Origin: Syngnathus acus
Taxonomy: Eukaryota > Chordata > Actinopteri > Syngnathiformes > Syngnathidae
Reading direction: 5' to 3'
Assembly: GCF_901709675.1 (NCBI RefSeq)
Contig: NC_051104.1
Coordinates: forward strand, 5,255,501-5,319,500
Length of the DNA stretch: 64,000 bases
The notes below the pieces were generated by a model. That model did not search any database. It saw only the letters and a list, made by a program, of their open reading frames with translations, and had not been told where the DNA came from. Of this stretch, positions 47,762-61,900 are shown piece by piece (positions within the stretch are counted from its first letter, which is position 1; each line of letters starts with the position of its first letter). The translations under genes were made by a program, and so were the position numbers.

Positions 47762-49981
47762 TAAATTGCAGGCGGTATCTCGTGCAAGATTTTCAAAGGC
47801 AAATCCCAACTAACAAATTCCATCCCCCCAAAAAAAACACTCATCATCTCATAGGTATTAAAGCCTGTCAGCTAAAAAGAGTCCAAAATGGCAATCAACT
47901 TAAGCCTCACGTTGTGGACCATGAGCAAGAATGCTCATGCTTATTCAATGTGTCCACTGAGGTGTGCAGACACTTCATTTAATATTTCCATAAGGTTGCA
48001 TACGAGGGAACGTGAGGCACGCCGGTAATAGGAAAGTCATGAATTCCGTGCCAATGGCAAAAAAGGTACGCTTGAAACATCCCTCACATGAGTAGCAGTT
48101 TTCAACTCGACAGTGGACACATACATAATTAAGCCAAGTAAAGATATGCATTTTTCATCCCCAAAACATCAAAACACCTCAACGTCTCTCCTAATGAGCA
48201 AGGTACATCACTTTTATCCGCTGAGCGGGTCAATGAGACTGCCTCACCTAGAAAAAAATATTGGAAGAGGAAAGAAAAGAAATAAATGGATCCACATGCG
48301 CAACATATTTTAAAGTTTAATCAAGCAGTCATCCTCGGGGGGGAGTTCGGTGTTTTTGCTCTGAACTTTGTTAATAAGATTAGATTTGTATAATATTAGT
48401 GTCACTCCAATCTACTTCTACTCATGCAAATCACATAATTTATGTATTCAGGTGAATTATCATGGATAAACCTTTATTAATTTAACTATCCAGAGGAATC
48501 TGGAATGCACCTTGCCTGGCGGCCATTCAAGTATAGCAACAACAATAATATTGTGAACGAACTGCAATACTTATGTCTATGAGGCATATGAGGATGTTCA
48601 GTATAGCTGAGGCTAGCGCTGCTAGTTTAGCACCATCTATGAGAACATTACATCAATGCGGCTCCCTACACACCTTCGTAGATGGGAATTAACCTGACAC
48701 AGCTTAAAACGCCTTACTGAATGTTGGTCGATAATGTCATTATCCTAAAGCAATTCTTAATTCTATTTGGACCTGAGCTAAAGATCCTTTTATTGATCAC
48801 AAAGTCAGATGACATGACTACTTTTTCTATGCTGAAGACCTCAATGTGCTTCTGTGGCCCATACAGCCAAGCGCTACTGATGGCTTGGAATATAATTTGA
48901 AATGCTTTTACGTCTCTTTCACAATGATACTCGGAGGATTTAATCGAGAGTTACAGTTAGCCGCTCGACAAATGCTGGCAAGTGATAGCTGTGTCGTTCA
49001 TCAAGGCTTACAGAAAAAAGCTATTTCATATCCTATTTAGAGAGATGAGAAATATTGATATGAGTCACACGGCATTATCAGTATGAAACAGAGGCAACCA
49101 AGCCTTTTTTTTCTTCTCAATCCTTCACTCTACTACCTCCTCGTTATGAGTGAGTGTATACAAAGAATAAAAAAAAGACCTTTAAGTTGAATAAATGCAT
49201 GTTTTCTCTTTCTGACCGTTTGTCATCAACACGTGCAAACAAAGTGACATAGTCTGAGAGCACCTGTCACAGACGATCGTCTGTAAGCCGTGACAAGTGG
49301 TTAACAGAAGGAGACGTGTGTAGCCCCAGGTGACTCAAACTGCAAAACTAACAACAACATGCTTCGCTGCCCAAAGACCGCAGTGTGAAACACTAGCAAA
49401 AAAGGGTGTGCGTAAATGTGCGCGGACCATCATGTGTACCTAAATGTCTTTTTATGGCTTCATTAGATGTCAAGAAAAAGTCATCATTGATGCTATGTGT
49501 CATTTATTGTACTTACTTGAATTATTGAAGCATAATTTAAATACTGCGCACAGCAATCATAGCAATAAATATATAGCATATAATAAGAAAATATATTGTA
49601 CTTTGCTATTTATGGGCATTCCAACTGGATCCATTTTTTTTATCACTTGAAGATACGCTGACTTAACTGCGGTTAGATTTCCACTGATTGTCTCAATTTC
49701 AGTTCTCGTGACATAATTTGATATCATGAAAAAGTAAAGATGAAAAAAAAACTTTATAGTCGTAGGTGTGATTGTGAATACGAATAAAGTAGTTGGTTTG
49801 ACTGTGCCCTGTGATTGCTAATTGTTGATTTGCGTACCAATTACACCAGACATGGCCACATTACTATTATTATATGAAAAATGGAAACCATAGTCAATAA
49901 TTTAGCATTATCATTTACAGTTGACCCCTGCATAGCTGCGGTTTGATGTATTTTTCAAAATTTGTAAAATATTTCAGCATA

Positions 49982-50012
49982 TTTGTTTGTTTGTTTGTTT
50001 GTTTGTTTGTTT
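49982..50012. repeat. (TTTG)n microsatellite
   Basis: Seven to eight TTTG units. Confidence 0.9.
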
Positions 50013-53000
50013 AGATCTGGCGTTCGTGTTTCTTTCCAAAGCATTAATTGGGTTTGACATGTATTTATTTATTTCCACACCCAAATGATCAATATGCAAA
50101 ATCATTGCCTATTTGGGGCACCCAAAATAAGAGTCACCATCCATTGTTTACATGCATCTGCGCTCCTCTCATGTGTACGGAAGAGCTCAGCAGCTGAGCG
50201 CTTGGCTGTACAGGAGACGCACTGAACAGGCGGACTGTACCATTTCTCCTGGTGTGAGGTATTTTATGACAAACATGTCTCCAAAGCACCGTTTTTTTGA
50301 CCAGTCGCTAGAGAAAATATTCGAGCCATAAAATATACACTGTAAAATTGGTGTGTTAAATTTACATGGGCCGATTTAGTACGAGGAATAAAAAATGAAA
50401 ACTATCTCCCGCATATTAACACCCCCATGTTATATCATTTACGGTTTGGTCCAAAATGGCTGGAGCAAAAACAGAAATGAGAAGCGACGATTTTGCAGAG
50501 TATTTTGCAAAATGACTCCGTCTTTAAAGTGAAGGTGCAGCCTCCAGTTCTCTGGAGATCCGAGTGGAACGTAATTCGAGGTAATGCAAAAGTAACATGG
50601 AGCCTGATGCTTTGACTTACGTCAACGAAGCCAAACAGGTCTTAGTTTGCACTGCTGTCAGTCACCATAGCTTGTACATGTAGCTGGAATATCTGCATTA
50701 GTTCTTCATTTGCTGTTTGTGTAACACCGTCACTTGGGAAACAACAACATGCAATACCGTGACGTGCATATGCACATGCATCAACTTTCGTGTTGGTCAA
50801 CGCTCTTGTAAGATCTGTCAGTTTGTGCACAGTATGTGCAGAGCAGGCCCGTGCTAACCTGATGGCGATGCTCTGCAGACAAACGTCATCAAATTAGGAT
50901 TCCAGCAGCAAGCAATGTCAGACAGCCTCAAAGTGATGTGCAGATATTGGCTTCATGTGAATCTTGTGCATAGAACTCCCTTGCCAGGCTGGTGTTGCTT
51001 GCAGATTCCAAATCAAAGTGTTTCTAGAATGCACAATAGTCAATTGACAGGTACCTGCCCTCTTCCAAAAGAGCAACATAATAGTCAATTGCATTTGAGT
51101 AATGTATGACATTTCTGCACAGTACAGTTTTGGCACACTAATAGTTTACAGGTGACCTGCACCTGGTGGTTTCTGCATGCAACCAGTTCTACTAGTGATG
51201 GACGAGATGTGAACTAGTAGAATTTGATGAGTCTTTTCCTTTGCACAAGAGTCATCTTCTTCAAAACCCACGTTGACACATCTTGTGTTACAAAATAATA
51301 AATGCATTCTTTGTGTCTATATGTAAACTGTGAAATTAAAATGCCAGATCTGATCCATCAAAGTGGGTCGTTTCGTTTTAAACCCTGAAGCACCGGATGA
51401 CATGTTTCTGCAGTTTGTATTTTTTGTTTATATATATATATATTCGTTAAATATTTTTTAATAGTGCTTTCATTTTTCTTACAGGAAGCCTTGAGTACCA
51501 AAGCTCTGAAAACTTGCCGATGCATTGATGGATTGTGAGGCCCACGTTTTAGGAAAACCTGGTATGTAACTTTCGGAATCCTTTCTGCTGTAGTTAAAGC
51601 ATAACACATGACTGGTGAATTATGAATGAAGTGATATGTTTCAAGTGTTTCTGCTTATTGTACATTGTTAGTAAATAAAATTGCTTTTTTTATTGAACAG
51701 TATAGCACAAATAATTGTAATCTCATAAATAAATAAATTTGATTTAATACATTTAAAAAATAATAATAAAAGAAACTTTAATCTGCATGCAAGAGTAGTG
51801 ATTGGCTGCGTGTTATGTTTCTGCATATATTATGTCATGTTGTTGATTTGTTTGGCTCATAGTTGATGTAAAAGGCAGAACATTTCCTTCCAAGTTTGTC
51901 TTTTGAAGTGTCTGCCTTTTTTGGAGTTTATGTTGGCTCTTTTCCCGTCGACTATGTGAAACAAATTATTTTGTGAAACAAGCCATCTGCTGTATCAGTT
52001 TCCTCATCGATTGGTGACTGGAAGCGTTCTGCCTGATCAGCCGCAGTTGGCAACTGTGAGCTTGCAATATGTCAGCATGGATGTTTCTCACAATCAGTGA
52101 ATAAAAAAAAAGGTTTCCTATTCTTGCAAGTATTACTCATATAGCAGTGCTAGTTGAAATGCATTTTAGATGTTAATGATCAGATGTGATAAATTGACAA
52201 TGTGTTTGTGGGGAGGAGGGAAGGAGAAATTCCCCTCCAAGAAGAGCCAACATACTGAACCTGGAAATAGCGCTCACTGTGGTATATATTCCAGAGGGGG
52301 TTTTGGTTTTCCTTTCCAGGTAGAAAATATTATTTCCACCACTGCCAGGAAGCCAGGTTTTGTCACATTATAACGAGCTGTAAAGGTCAGCGAATCCCAC
52401 ATGCTGCAACTCTTGCAGGAAGTTTTCATTTCGCACCCCTTCAGACCTGCAATTTTTTTTTTGGGAAGTCTTGCCATTTCAATGTCTAGCTGTCATCACA
52501 TGTTGCCCCCAAAAGGCAAGCGTGCATTTGCCCTTCACTTGCCCCCTACTATTTTTTTTTTTCCTGTTGAGCTCTGTTACTGGGGTCTCATGTCAATCTA
52601 GTGCAGTAGACAGTTTGCCGATCCAAAATGCAAGACGTGCATTGGTCAAATGTCATTTTTCTCAAATGTTTGACACAAAAGTGTCGCCTAAAAAATGTGT
52701 AGTTACCATCATCATGACGTACATTAACGTACAGTAGCGTAATAGGCCCAAGTGTTCATCATAAGAAACGCCCAGAAAAAACATTGCTGTTACTAGGGCC
52801 ACATTCCCTATCATAAAAATTAAACCCAGGTCTAACCGAGATCTGCAGAGCTTTTACTCAGATGTGAGTTTGTTGGAAGAGTGGAGCCACAAACCACAAG
52901 GAATCCAATCTTTTTCCAGATTAGATTTGGGCCATGTGCTTCAGGTTTTGGTCTGGTACTTGTAGGAAAATATACAGCACTGCTATAAATATTGTACTTG

Positions 53001-54146
53001 CACAAAGGTGAAGCATTGATTGCGAATAGGATTTGTCAATGTGCACAGTGAAATGAATTTGATGTTGCAATTTAGCAAAAAATGTGAATATTGTCTCGCT
53101 GTATGTGTAAGATGTATAGAAATTGAATAAATAAATGTTTTGATGTGGGTAGTTCAAATAATTACAAATGTTTGGCTGCAGTTTTTTTTTTTATTAAGTC
53201 AGTAAAGTAAATCATAATCGGTAAAAGTATGCATACAATTCGATTCCAGCTTTATAGTTCATTTCAGCGTAGCTTACTGCTCACTTGGAAAATTGGTTAG
53301 CTGACACGTTTTTAAGAGTTTTCACAGGGCCCGGTGCAGCTCTCAGCTCTTTGGAGGAGACGGTCACAGTTGGACTGTGACAGCCTCGTTTATCACGCTC
53401 ACCGTGGCAAATGGCTCACACTTCGAAGGGGTGCGTCACGTACAACGCCTCTAAGGGAAGAGTACCATTGTGGTCATTTTCACCCCTCGTGAGGAAGGGG
53501 TTGGCATGTAAACATGGCACCTTGCGTAAACAAAATCCATGCCGTACAGCTGGTTGTGATGTTGACTTTGGCTGGTGAGCAGTTCCACTGTGGTTTCTCG
53601 TGGGGCGAGATGTCAGGCAAAGGAAACTTAGATGCTTGTCTAACGTTTCCGCTCAATCGTATGATCATATTACTGTAACACGCACATGCATTCGTTTTTC
53701 TTTCAGGCGCCATTCATCACGGCGCTTTGAAGAAGAAGTCTCGGTAGAAATTATTCAACAAAGAGCCGATGCGCCAAAATCTTTTTCAACAAGCATAGTT
53801 TGAAAGTCTTTTTTTTTTTGCATAAGAAAGTTAAATGTCAATTGCTGTTATTGACAGCAAGTGAGGTGCAGACATGAGCAAAATGCAATACAACTGTTTC
53901 ATATGGCCCAAAAAGATTGCTCGTTTAAGAACATCTTTTCTCTTTCATACTATTCCGCTTAAACGAGTCCTTTCAGGTAAGTGCTGCCCAAATATGTCAT
54001 GAGCGGATGGTTGAAGAACAAGGAAAGCGCATCTCATGTCTGAATAATGAATGAAGAGCATATGGTGGATGGGAAAATATGTTTGCGGCTCAGTAATAGT
54101 CGGGCGAGTATAATTTCTCAAGTCTCATTGGACTTGCATTTTGAGG

Positions 54147-54177
54147 ACCATGATATGGTCTGAAGTCATATCATGGT
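54147..54177. repeat. perfect 11-bp hairpin
   Basis: ACCATGATATG and CATATCATGGT are exact complements around a 9-nt loop. Short, so chance is possible. Confidence 0.55.
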
Positions 54178-55660
54178 ATGAATTGTTAATGTTAAGTGTA
54201 AAAATCATAGGGGAAGTTTTTCTGATTGAGATTTCACAATGGCATCGATGTGACCTGGGAATTCCTTATATTAATTTCTAATAAATAGATTGCAAACTTA
54301 TTATATGAACGCATTGTAGCATCCGTGATCGTTGGTCCCCTGGTAGCATGCGACAAGCTTAACTACAATAGCTCTAGAAAACATTTCAAATCCAAATCAT
54401 TTTGGACCTTATTCCGTCTGAGACGGTCTTATAAAATCGGAAACCCAAACCACACCCTGTCATTCCTCTGAGGGTCCTCCCACTTCAAGAGGTGCGGTAC
54501 ATTCATGAATGGCAGCATCCCGTGTTATGGGGCGCTTTGCAAAATATACCGCCCCCCTGTTAATTCATTTTGTTACTCCACCCTTTGTCTCCTCAGCCTC
54601 TCATCTCCCTGTCTCGCAAAGACGTTATGCGCGTCTCCCATTCTCCTTCCCACAGCTATGATTTAAGCGTCACGCTCGCTCCCACTCCCTTGGATCCCTG
54701 GATCACGTTACCCTGCCATTACTCAGTCGTTCCCCTGCGAGGGTGCTCCGCGTCAGCAGTAGCGGAGCCCGCCTGCCTCGTCCGGACCTGTAGACTAGCA
54801 CGATTTAACCACAGACGCCCATGGTCAGTGGAGGAGCTCCAGCTATGGCACAGACACACTGGAAAGTTATGCAGCGTTAGTGTCATGCAGGCAAGCTTCA
54901 CTGTTTTGCAGCTGCATTTTCTATTTCAAGACTAGACGTCTTTGGTTGCACAACAAACTGATCAGGTTTCAGAGTTTTTGTCCTCACTGTCTTCTCCTAA
55001 TGAGTTGAGATTCTCAAAGGGCATTGTCTGTCTTATGAACGACCCGGCAGAAATGTTAGGATTGCAATTTGATTCACGCCTGCTGAGTAAAGCTTCTGTA
55101 TATGTTAAGGAATTGTGGCTAGCCTATCGCTTTAATTTATGGGAGCTAGTGAGGGGTTGTAAGTGCGTAACTGTGTCTCTGCCTATGTATTCTCATAGGT
55201 TGTAAAGTTTATAGATGCCAGAGCAACCTCCTGCTATTAAGCTTGTTGTGCGCTCATGTGGAGCTACAACTCCCCCCTTTGCAATCACCTTTAATTCCGC
55301 CACTCACTAAATTTATCTCGACATGACACACGGTCGTCCTGTGTGAGGCAAGCTAACATATCACCGCACAGGAAGAGCCACTCTGGCTGGGATAATCTTC
55401 TCTAATTGAAAAAGAGGCATCGTCGAGGGCCGGTGGCTTCGATGTTGCTCATCCCGCTGCTTGTTTTGCAGTAATGAGACATCTGGGGCTGCGCAACAGA
55501 GATGTTTGGAGAAGACTGTCAGAGACTAAACAAGAGGGAGTGCCGCTTGTTTGCAAGATCTTGAATGTGGACGTTTTGGATTAGTGTGGCACGATCAATT
55601 TGCCATAGGTGTTATTCACAATAGGAAAACTGCAATTAGATTATTTGTTTGACTTCTTTT

Positions 55661-55890
55661 TTTCAGAACGATACCAGTTTCAGGACTTAATTTTTGAGGA
55701 GTCACCATACCGATACCAAGTACTGATACCACTAGTACTTTTAAAGCAGAAAATGTATCTCCCCCAAAAAATTGACAGTTAATTTGAAAGACAGATATTT
55801 ATTTATATATTGTGATCATAAAATGGTCACAAGAGGGCCATACCAGTATCGACGTCTGTCGCGAGTACCGATACTTGGTAACTAATTTGC
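55661..55890. repeat. dispersed repeat with CGATACC motifs
   Basis: Contains ACGATACC, ACCGATACCAAGTACTGATA and, at the other end in inverted sense, GTACCGATACTTGGTA. Such inverted ATACCGATAC ends occur in dispersed fish repeats. Class not determined, no coding capacity. Confidence 0.4.
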
Positions 55891-58800
55891 AGATTAATCG
55901 TCTTTTGAATTTTATTCAAGCAAATATCAGAATTCTCTTTGATCCTGCAGACATTTTTCTGATATAGTACTAACTGCGGATACAACATTGGTTCGTCTAT
56001 CGTTTAAGGGCCACGTCACATCAGAAAATCACACTCTTGCACCTGAAAAGATATAAACCGATGAACGCGGCATTAATACTTGAGAGGCTTACTCCACAAC
56101 TGTTGTAATTCATTATTTGGTTGGTTCTGAGCAGAGATAGCAGCGTTTCAGCATGTACCTGTCAGTACTAAATGATTGCTCATTTCCTGCCAGAGGGGGG
56201 GGGTAGTGCGGGGTGAGAGTAATAGCAAGCAGCTGCCTCAGCTGGACCTTGCCTCTCCTCGCTCTTCGCTTGTTCTTCTCAAGCAAGCTTCCGTGCCAAG
56301 ACGCCTACTTCTTGTTCATGTTGCGCACAACCTGTTTGAATATATCACATGCAAATGAACACCATTGTTGAACTGGAAATTTGACAAAAAACACCTACGA
56401 TTGACTAATTGTGTTCTTTTAACAACATCCATTTGGTTTTTTTTGATTAGCTAAATGCTCAATCCATACATCATAGGCGAAGCACCGGCAATGAAGAGCC
56501 ATTTCATCACCTAGCTCTCTGACTTTCATTGGAAAACGATAAACATAAATCTGGACGATGCGTCTGTTTGATTCAAGTCTACCGCGTGGACGTAAGGAGG
56601 TAGGGAAACAACGCCAGGTTCTTCCCTGGCAGTGGAAACCGATAGCTGGAGCTCTACGGTCTTTGCTGACGTTTCAAAGGGGGGGGGGGGGGGGGGGGGG
56701 GGGGGCGGCGGCAAAAAAAAATCCCACCTTCAGCAAAAGCAGACCTGCAAATCAGAGTCACAAGTGCTTTTAAAAATGGGAAAGAGGTTGTGAGAGATTC
56801 TTGAGGAGCCCTCTCAGCAATGCAGAGGGATAGACCGGAGGCTCCGCCTGTGAATCGCAGTTCATTAACAAAGTAATTAAGATCAAAATCTCTGCCCATA
56901 AATTGTCTATACATTAAAATCGGCCATCAAAAAGAAATCCTTTCGAAAAGGGGTAAATTAAAGCCATCAGACTTCTCTGTGTCTCACAAGGGACATCTGC
57001 TCAGAGAGAGCAAGCCAATGTTAAGTCGGGTTACAGCCAACGTTGCTCCAACAGAAGTTAGCTTCATAATGCATACACTATACATCTTTTAACTTGTCTT
57101 AATAAATAATGTCACTCCAAGGTATAGTTGGGTTTCGCCGGGTTTACATGGACTGTAAGTCACACCAAATGATCGCCTTTCTCTTGGGGCAAATTTCTAC
57201 GGTTGTGTTTGACCTTGATTTTTTTTTTTTTTCCTCAGTAGAATGTAATATTTGTGTAATGTGTTTGTGTGACGTTACACTAAACAGAGCCCATTGTATT
57301 TGGAAATGTGCGCTCTGATACACTCCTGGAACATCAGACCATAGTAGGAATGTGCTGATCGACAGCAACAGTCTTTTTATTTCCAACCGAAGTGATCTCA
57401 GAACTACAACTGGATCTGTACCATATTGTAAAACGTACTAAATTGTATAATTTTTGCAAACGAGTTTAATTTATCGGGCAAATTCTTAGGGATGATCCTT
57501 CGAGAAGTATTTCCAACAAACCCTCACTTTTTCATTAGCGGTAAAACAAAATGGTTTACACGCACCATAAAAGTGAAGAAGTGAACGGTAAAACGAAGCA
57601 GCAAGGAGGAACACTGGACGGAAACGAAACTTCCTATCACCTATACACACGCTCAAGTCTTGCCACATAAGCCTGTTTGAGGAAGAGAAGGCTACTTGTC
57701 AGCAACAGCCACAGTTTAGGAGAATGAAATTCCTCTATTTGTCTTGTGACTCGGGGAAAGGGCCATCCTGTGTCAGGAAACAAAATTTGATTCAGTCACC
57801 ATAGCAAACATAAAACATCATCAGGCAACCAAAATGTCATTTAATTGTGATATGTTAGCGTTTGCGAAAAGCTGTGTACCTAATGCAGGCTAACTTGGGA
57901 AATGGGCACTTTGACGTCAATTCCAGTCGACAGCAGAGGGCGCTAGAATGTCAAGAGTCATTATAGTGCCAAGCTATGGAATGAAATAAATCCAAACAAG
58001 TTGCTAAGAAAGAAACTATCATTAGAAATACGCTCACTTTTCAGTTTGCAAATGTGTCGTAGCCTAAATGACTTCCTCTGGTCTTTCCTTTCAGGCAGGA
58101 AAGGGTTACTCTCCGTATTTCCTGTCCAATTCCCTAAGCAGTGGCTATGTTCTGATTGCTTTCTAGATGTTAAACATTCCCAGGCTCTTATAACCTTCTT
58201 GCTTTGCCTTTGCTGTCCAACAGCTGTCCCAGGTGAGCAAGTGGGCGAACCTCCTGTTTTTAAGGATGAAATCTACATTTTTTTTTTCTCACAAGGGGGC
58301 AGGAGGTAACGGGACTGAAAGGGGCAGGAAGCTATGAGATGAGAGTGTGGGAAAGTATATCCCAACTTTGGCATTTTGTGACGTCAGCTTCCATTTCAAT
58401 AAACCTTCTTGACTCACAGTTATAGCGGAAATGTTTCCTTTTAGGGTTCATTCCCACTCCTGGCCTCACGGGACACCGGATCGACAGCTGAGTTATGTTA
58501 TCTCATCTGAGTCAGCGAAGCCTTCGCATCAGTCATGAAACAATCCAGATTGTGCTAACATATGTGCGTAGAGGCTGCATTGTGGACATGACCCAGGAGC
58601 AGAGCTCGGCCACGCTGCTCTATATTTAGCCCAGCGATGCTCGGGCTAATTGCCCTCCCAGGCCTAATCATTTCCAGGCTCTGCAGCTCACAAGCGACTG
58701 AAGGGGGAGACCAAACACCCTCAAAACTCATGTTAAAGAGACGTCGCTATCAATACACCCATCAATGGACTTTACAGAAAAGACAAATGATCTTACTCTG

Positions 58801-61800
58801 AGTTTTTATTATGGCTTTGAACCTCAAATAAGTTAGTCATCAAGGTTGACTTTCAGTTTAGCTTTCTTATGCATTGTTGGCTGATAGTCAGGAATAAACT
58901 TCTGAGAAAAAAGCAAATTAGGGTGGCGGTTAAGAATAAGTGAAGTGTATTTGGCAGCCTTTTAAGACTTGAAATTGATTGTTCGTCTTCATTCTAATGA
59001 TAAGCTAATCCCCCCCCTTTCCTGGTTCCCCTCATTCTAAATAGAGCCTCTTATTTTGTGTACGCTGGAGAAAATTAGCACTCATGATGAGCTTGCTCTC
59101 TCAGCAAGGAATTGGCCACACCATCACTAAAGATTATTGGTGCCAACTCAGTCCTGGTCATGTAACCTTGAATTTGTGTATGTTACCAACCCCCCCGTCC
59201 TAGTTAATTAAATAAATGGCTTCATCAGGACAGTCAGCTGAATGAAATGTCACATTATTGATGCTGATGAGTCTGTCAGGGATAAAGGGGCGTGGTTACC
59301 CTAAGAGCACTTTAATGATATTAGTAGAGATCTGCTTATTTATTAGACTGTGAGTTATTTATGCCGAGCAGTGGTTTTTCCATCACGACTACGTTGGTTT
59401 ATTGTAAGCCATAAATGTCACAGATGTGCTACAAGAATATTTGATCCAAATAAAATGCTGTCAATTTAATTGTTTATCTAAATGGGAAATGTTGGTGACC
59501 GTTTTCAAGATGGCCACAGGTAGAATTATTTTCAGAATGATCAATTAAGCTTCAAGCAATTACACAAACTGATTTCTCATTTGTAATTTGGATGTTCCTT
59601 TTTTGATAATTGCTGGTGGCCATAAACAAGGCGACAAGGACACCGTCACCGCGTATACTTTCATGCACTCGTTGGCAAACGGTTAGTCGACCGTGAGTCT
59701 GGCAGGCTCCCGAGTCTCTGGGTTGCTCTGATAGCGCTTGTTCCTTTGAGAGCCGAGCACGCCGCGTATATCGACACCGTCTTGGTCCAGGGTCTGATCT
59801 CAGGCCAGCTCCAAATGATCCAACGTCTCCGCTGCCAAGACCTGGGCAGATACACTTGAGCGCATCATCATCATTTGGGTACCAGTGCTTTGATACCACC
59901 CACACTGACTCTTTGCTGGATGCATAGATGCCCCCTTGGCAAATGAGCCCACCTCCTTGTCTGCCTCGCCTCTCTTGATCTGCCGCAACTGGCGTGTCTC
60001 CCTCACACTTCTCTGTTCTGTGTCCCCCCACTCCCCTCCATTACCCAAAACAGTCTTTCTTCTCCCACCCTCTCCTCCCAGTTCCTCATCAGATCCTCAG
60101 GACCATTTTTTTGCGCTTTGCTGCGAGTCCTGCGAGGGGAACCTTGAGGGTCTCAGTGGGATCAATTTAAAAGGGAAGCACTTGTCTCTCCTCCTCTCCT
60201 TGGCCCTCTCGGCTGATTGGATCCGCTCACCAGAAACTTGCAGGCTTTTGATCTCACGCTCTCCAAACCCACCCCTTGGAAAAAAGTTTTTGCCCGAGTT
60301 TGGCGTGGAAAAAAAGGCTGTTCCACTTTCTGAGAAAGTCCCCCCCCCCCCTCCCTCCCATCCCCGACTCTTTTCACCTGTGCACGATGGAGAAATTTTA
60401 TAAAGAATCTGGGTGATTAAAAAAAAAAGCACACAAACTTAGCCATAACTGATTTCTCTTTGAAGATGTGAGAGTGATTCCTCTCTTCTACACCTACTGG
60501 TCTTCGAGTGAGAAGTTGCTGCGAGCTGGAATAAATAATTTACAGTGCGAGGAAGCCGTTACAAAAATGTAGGAAGGAGGTGCTGCCTTAAAGGACTGCG
60601 TTGATGTCACTTTGTTGGCCATAAAGTTTCAGTCTATCTTCATAATCGACCCTAGTTTTCCACAATAGCTCTTGAACTCGGAGTGGCATTATTCAAATTT
60701 ACATCCAAAGAGAATTTCTTCTATTTAATTATCCTTAATGCAACTTTTAAAGAGTGTTAAGGGAGTCCATTTTTTTTGCAGCATTGATTTTTGAATATGG
60801 AAGACGGGCTCAAGCTCAAGTTTCCCTTTAGGTGTACCTTACCATTGCAGTTGGTATCTGACTGGGCGTTCTTCTGTCAGGTTACTGGAGGTCAAACGGT
60901 TTGTGTTTATTTGAATGTCTGTCGTAACTGACCTTTCTTCTCCTTGGAAAAGCCCCGTCATGATCGTATTACCAGTCTTGGTAAATTTAGCCAAACTAAG
61001 ACCACAATATTTTTTTTTTTTTGAAGACACCTATTTTCCCGGAAAGAACGTTCCTTTGCTGTAGAACCACACTTGAAAGTTTGAACTGGCTCAGATACAA
61101 GCATTTGTCTTTCTGAAGAAAAGTAACCCTGCGTAATGACATCATTGGCAAAGCTGTACGCTAATTGAGGTTTAATGCTAGAGTAGAACGAGCAGGGCTG
61201 TAATTTTGCCGCCCTGGCCTGGAATAGACGATGTTTTCATGTGGTCTTAGCAAATTTAGAGTACAGCCCTGCCACTAAGGGACACCTGTTTTATTTTTCC
61301 TATTTTTATGTATGAAAAAAAATGGAAGAGTCTTTTTTGGGAATTTTCCATTTGAAAGTGGAGAAATCCTGCTTTAATGAATTGATTTCATGTAAACAAA
61401 CCCCTTGCGTCACCTTTGCGCCTTGTTAGCATCATTTCGGGAAGCCTTGATGACTTCCCGTGCTTTCTGATTTTAGTTCAGGCGGCACAGGAAAGCATCC
61501 ACTGCATTATTCCGTTGCGTGTGCCGCTCTCCCTTTCCTCAATAATTCATCCAGACAAGTAGAATGATTATTCTATGAATATGCACTAAAAATTCATTTC
61601 TTGTGCTCTTTCTGTTCAACTTTGTGCATGGCGGTGTGGAGTTGGATTGTGTGGCCTTGCGCATGTGTGTTGCTGTGTACGCAGCTCTTTTCTGCTTGAA
61701 ACAAAGGAGGTGTCAGGCCGAATTAGCCCCCTTATGACTGAACGCCCAGAGAGCTTAGAGATGCACCACAGGTTCTGCTGAGTCGCTCATGAGCCACAGT

Positions 61801-61900
61801 GTCTGCCTCGCCGTCGCTTTGTGCCCACCCCCACCCGCACGCACACCCCCCCTTTCCACTCCCGAGTTGCTCTAACAAGGTTGTTGGAAGAGGATAAGGC
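55891..61900. other. intergenic DNA far upstream of zeb1
   Basis: No gene recognised. It contains a 27-nt G run at 56679-56705, T runs (57219-57232, 61010-61022) and a C run at 60341-60350. The stretches 58480-58720 and 59200-59370 lack simple repeats and carry TAAT and GATTA cores, as distal enhancers often do. Confidence 0.5.
56679..56705. repeat. poly(G) tract, 27 nt
   Basis: The longest uninterrupted G run in the window. Confidence 0.9.

Larger units (their letters stand above)
47762..55660. other. intergenic DNA upstream of zeb1
   Basis: No gene recognised. It contains a (GTTT)n tract at 49982-50012, (TA)n near 51430-51442 and an 11-bp hairpin at 54147-54177. Open frames here are short and without recognisable motifs. 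Confidence 0.6.

Noticed and set aside
54147-54177. miRNA precursor
   Set aside because: The 11-bp stem is too short for a Drosha substrate and flanking sequence does not extend it.
54570-54935. 121-codon plus-strand open frame
   Set aside because: No family resemblance and an antisense open frame covers part of it; composition is not clearly coding.
59552-60031. 159-codon minus-strand open frame
   Set aside because: No recognised motif, no splice or promoter support, and an antisense frame of equal length overlaps it.
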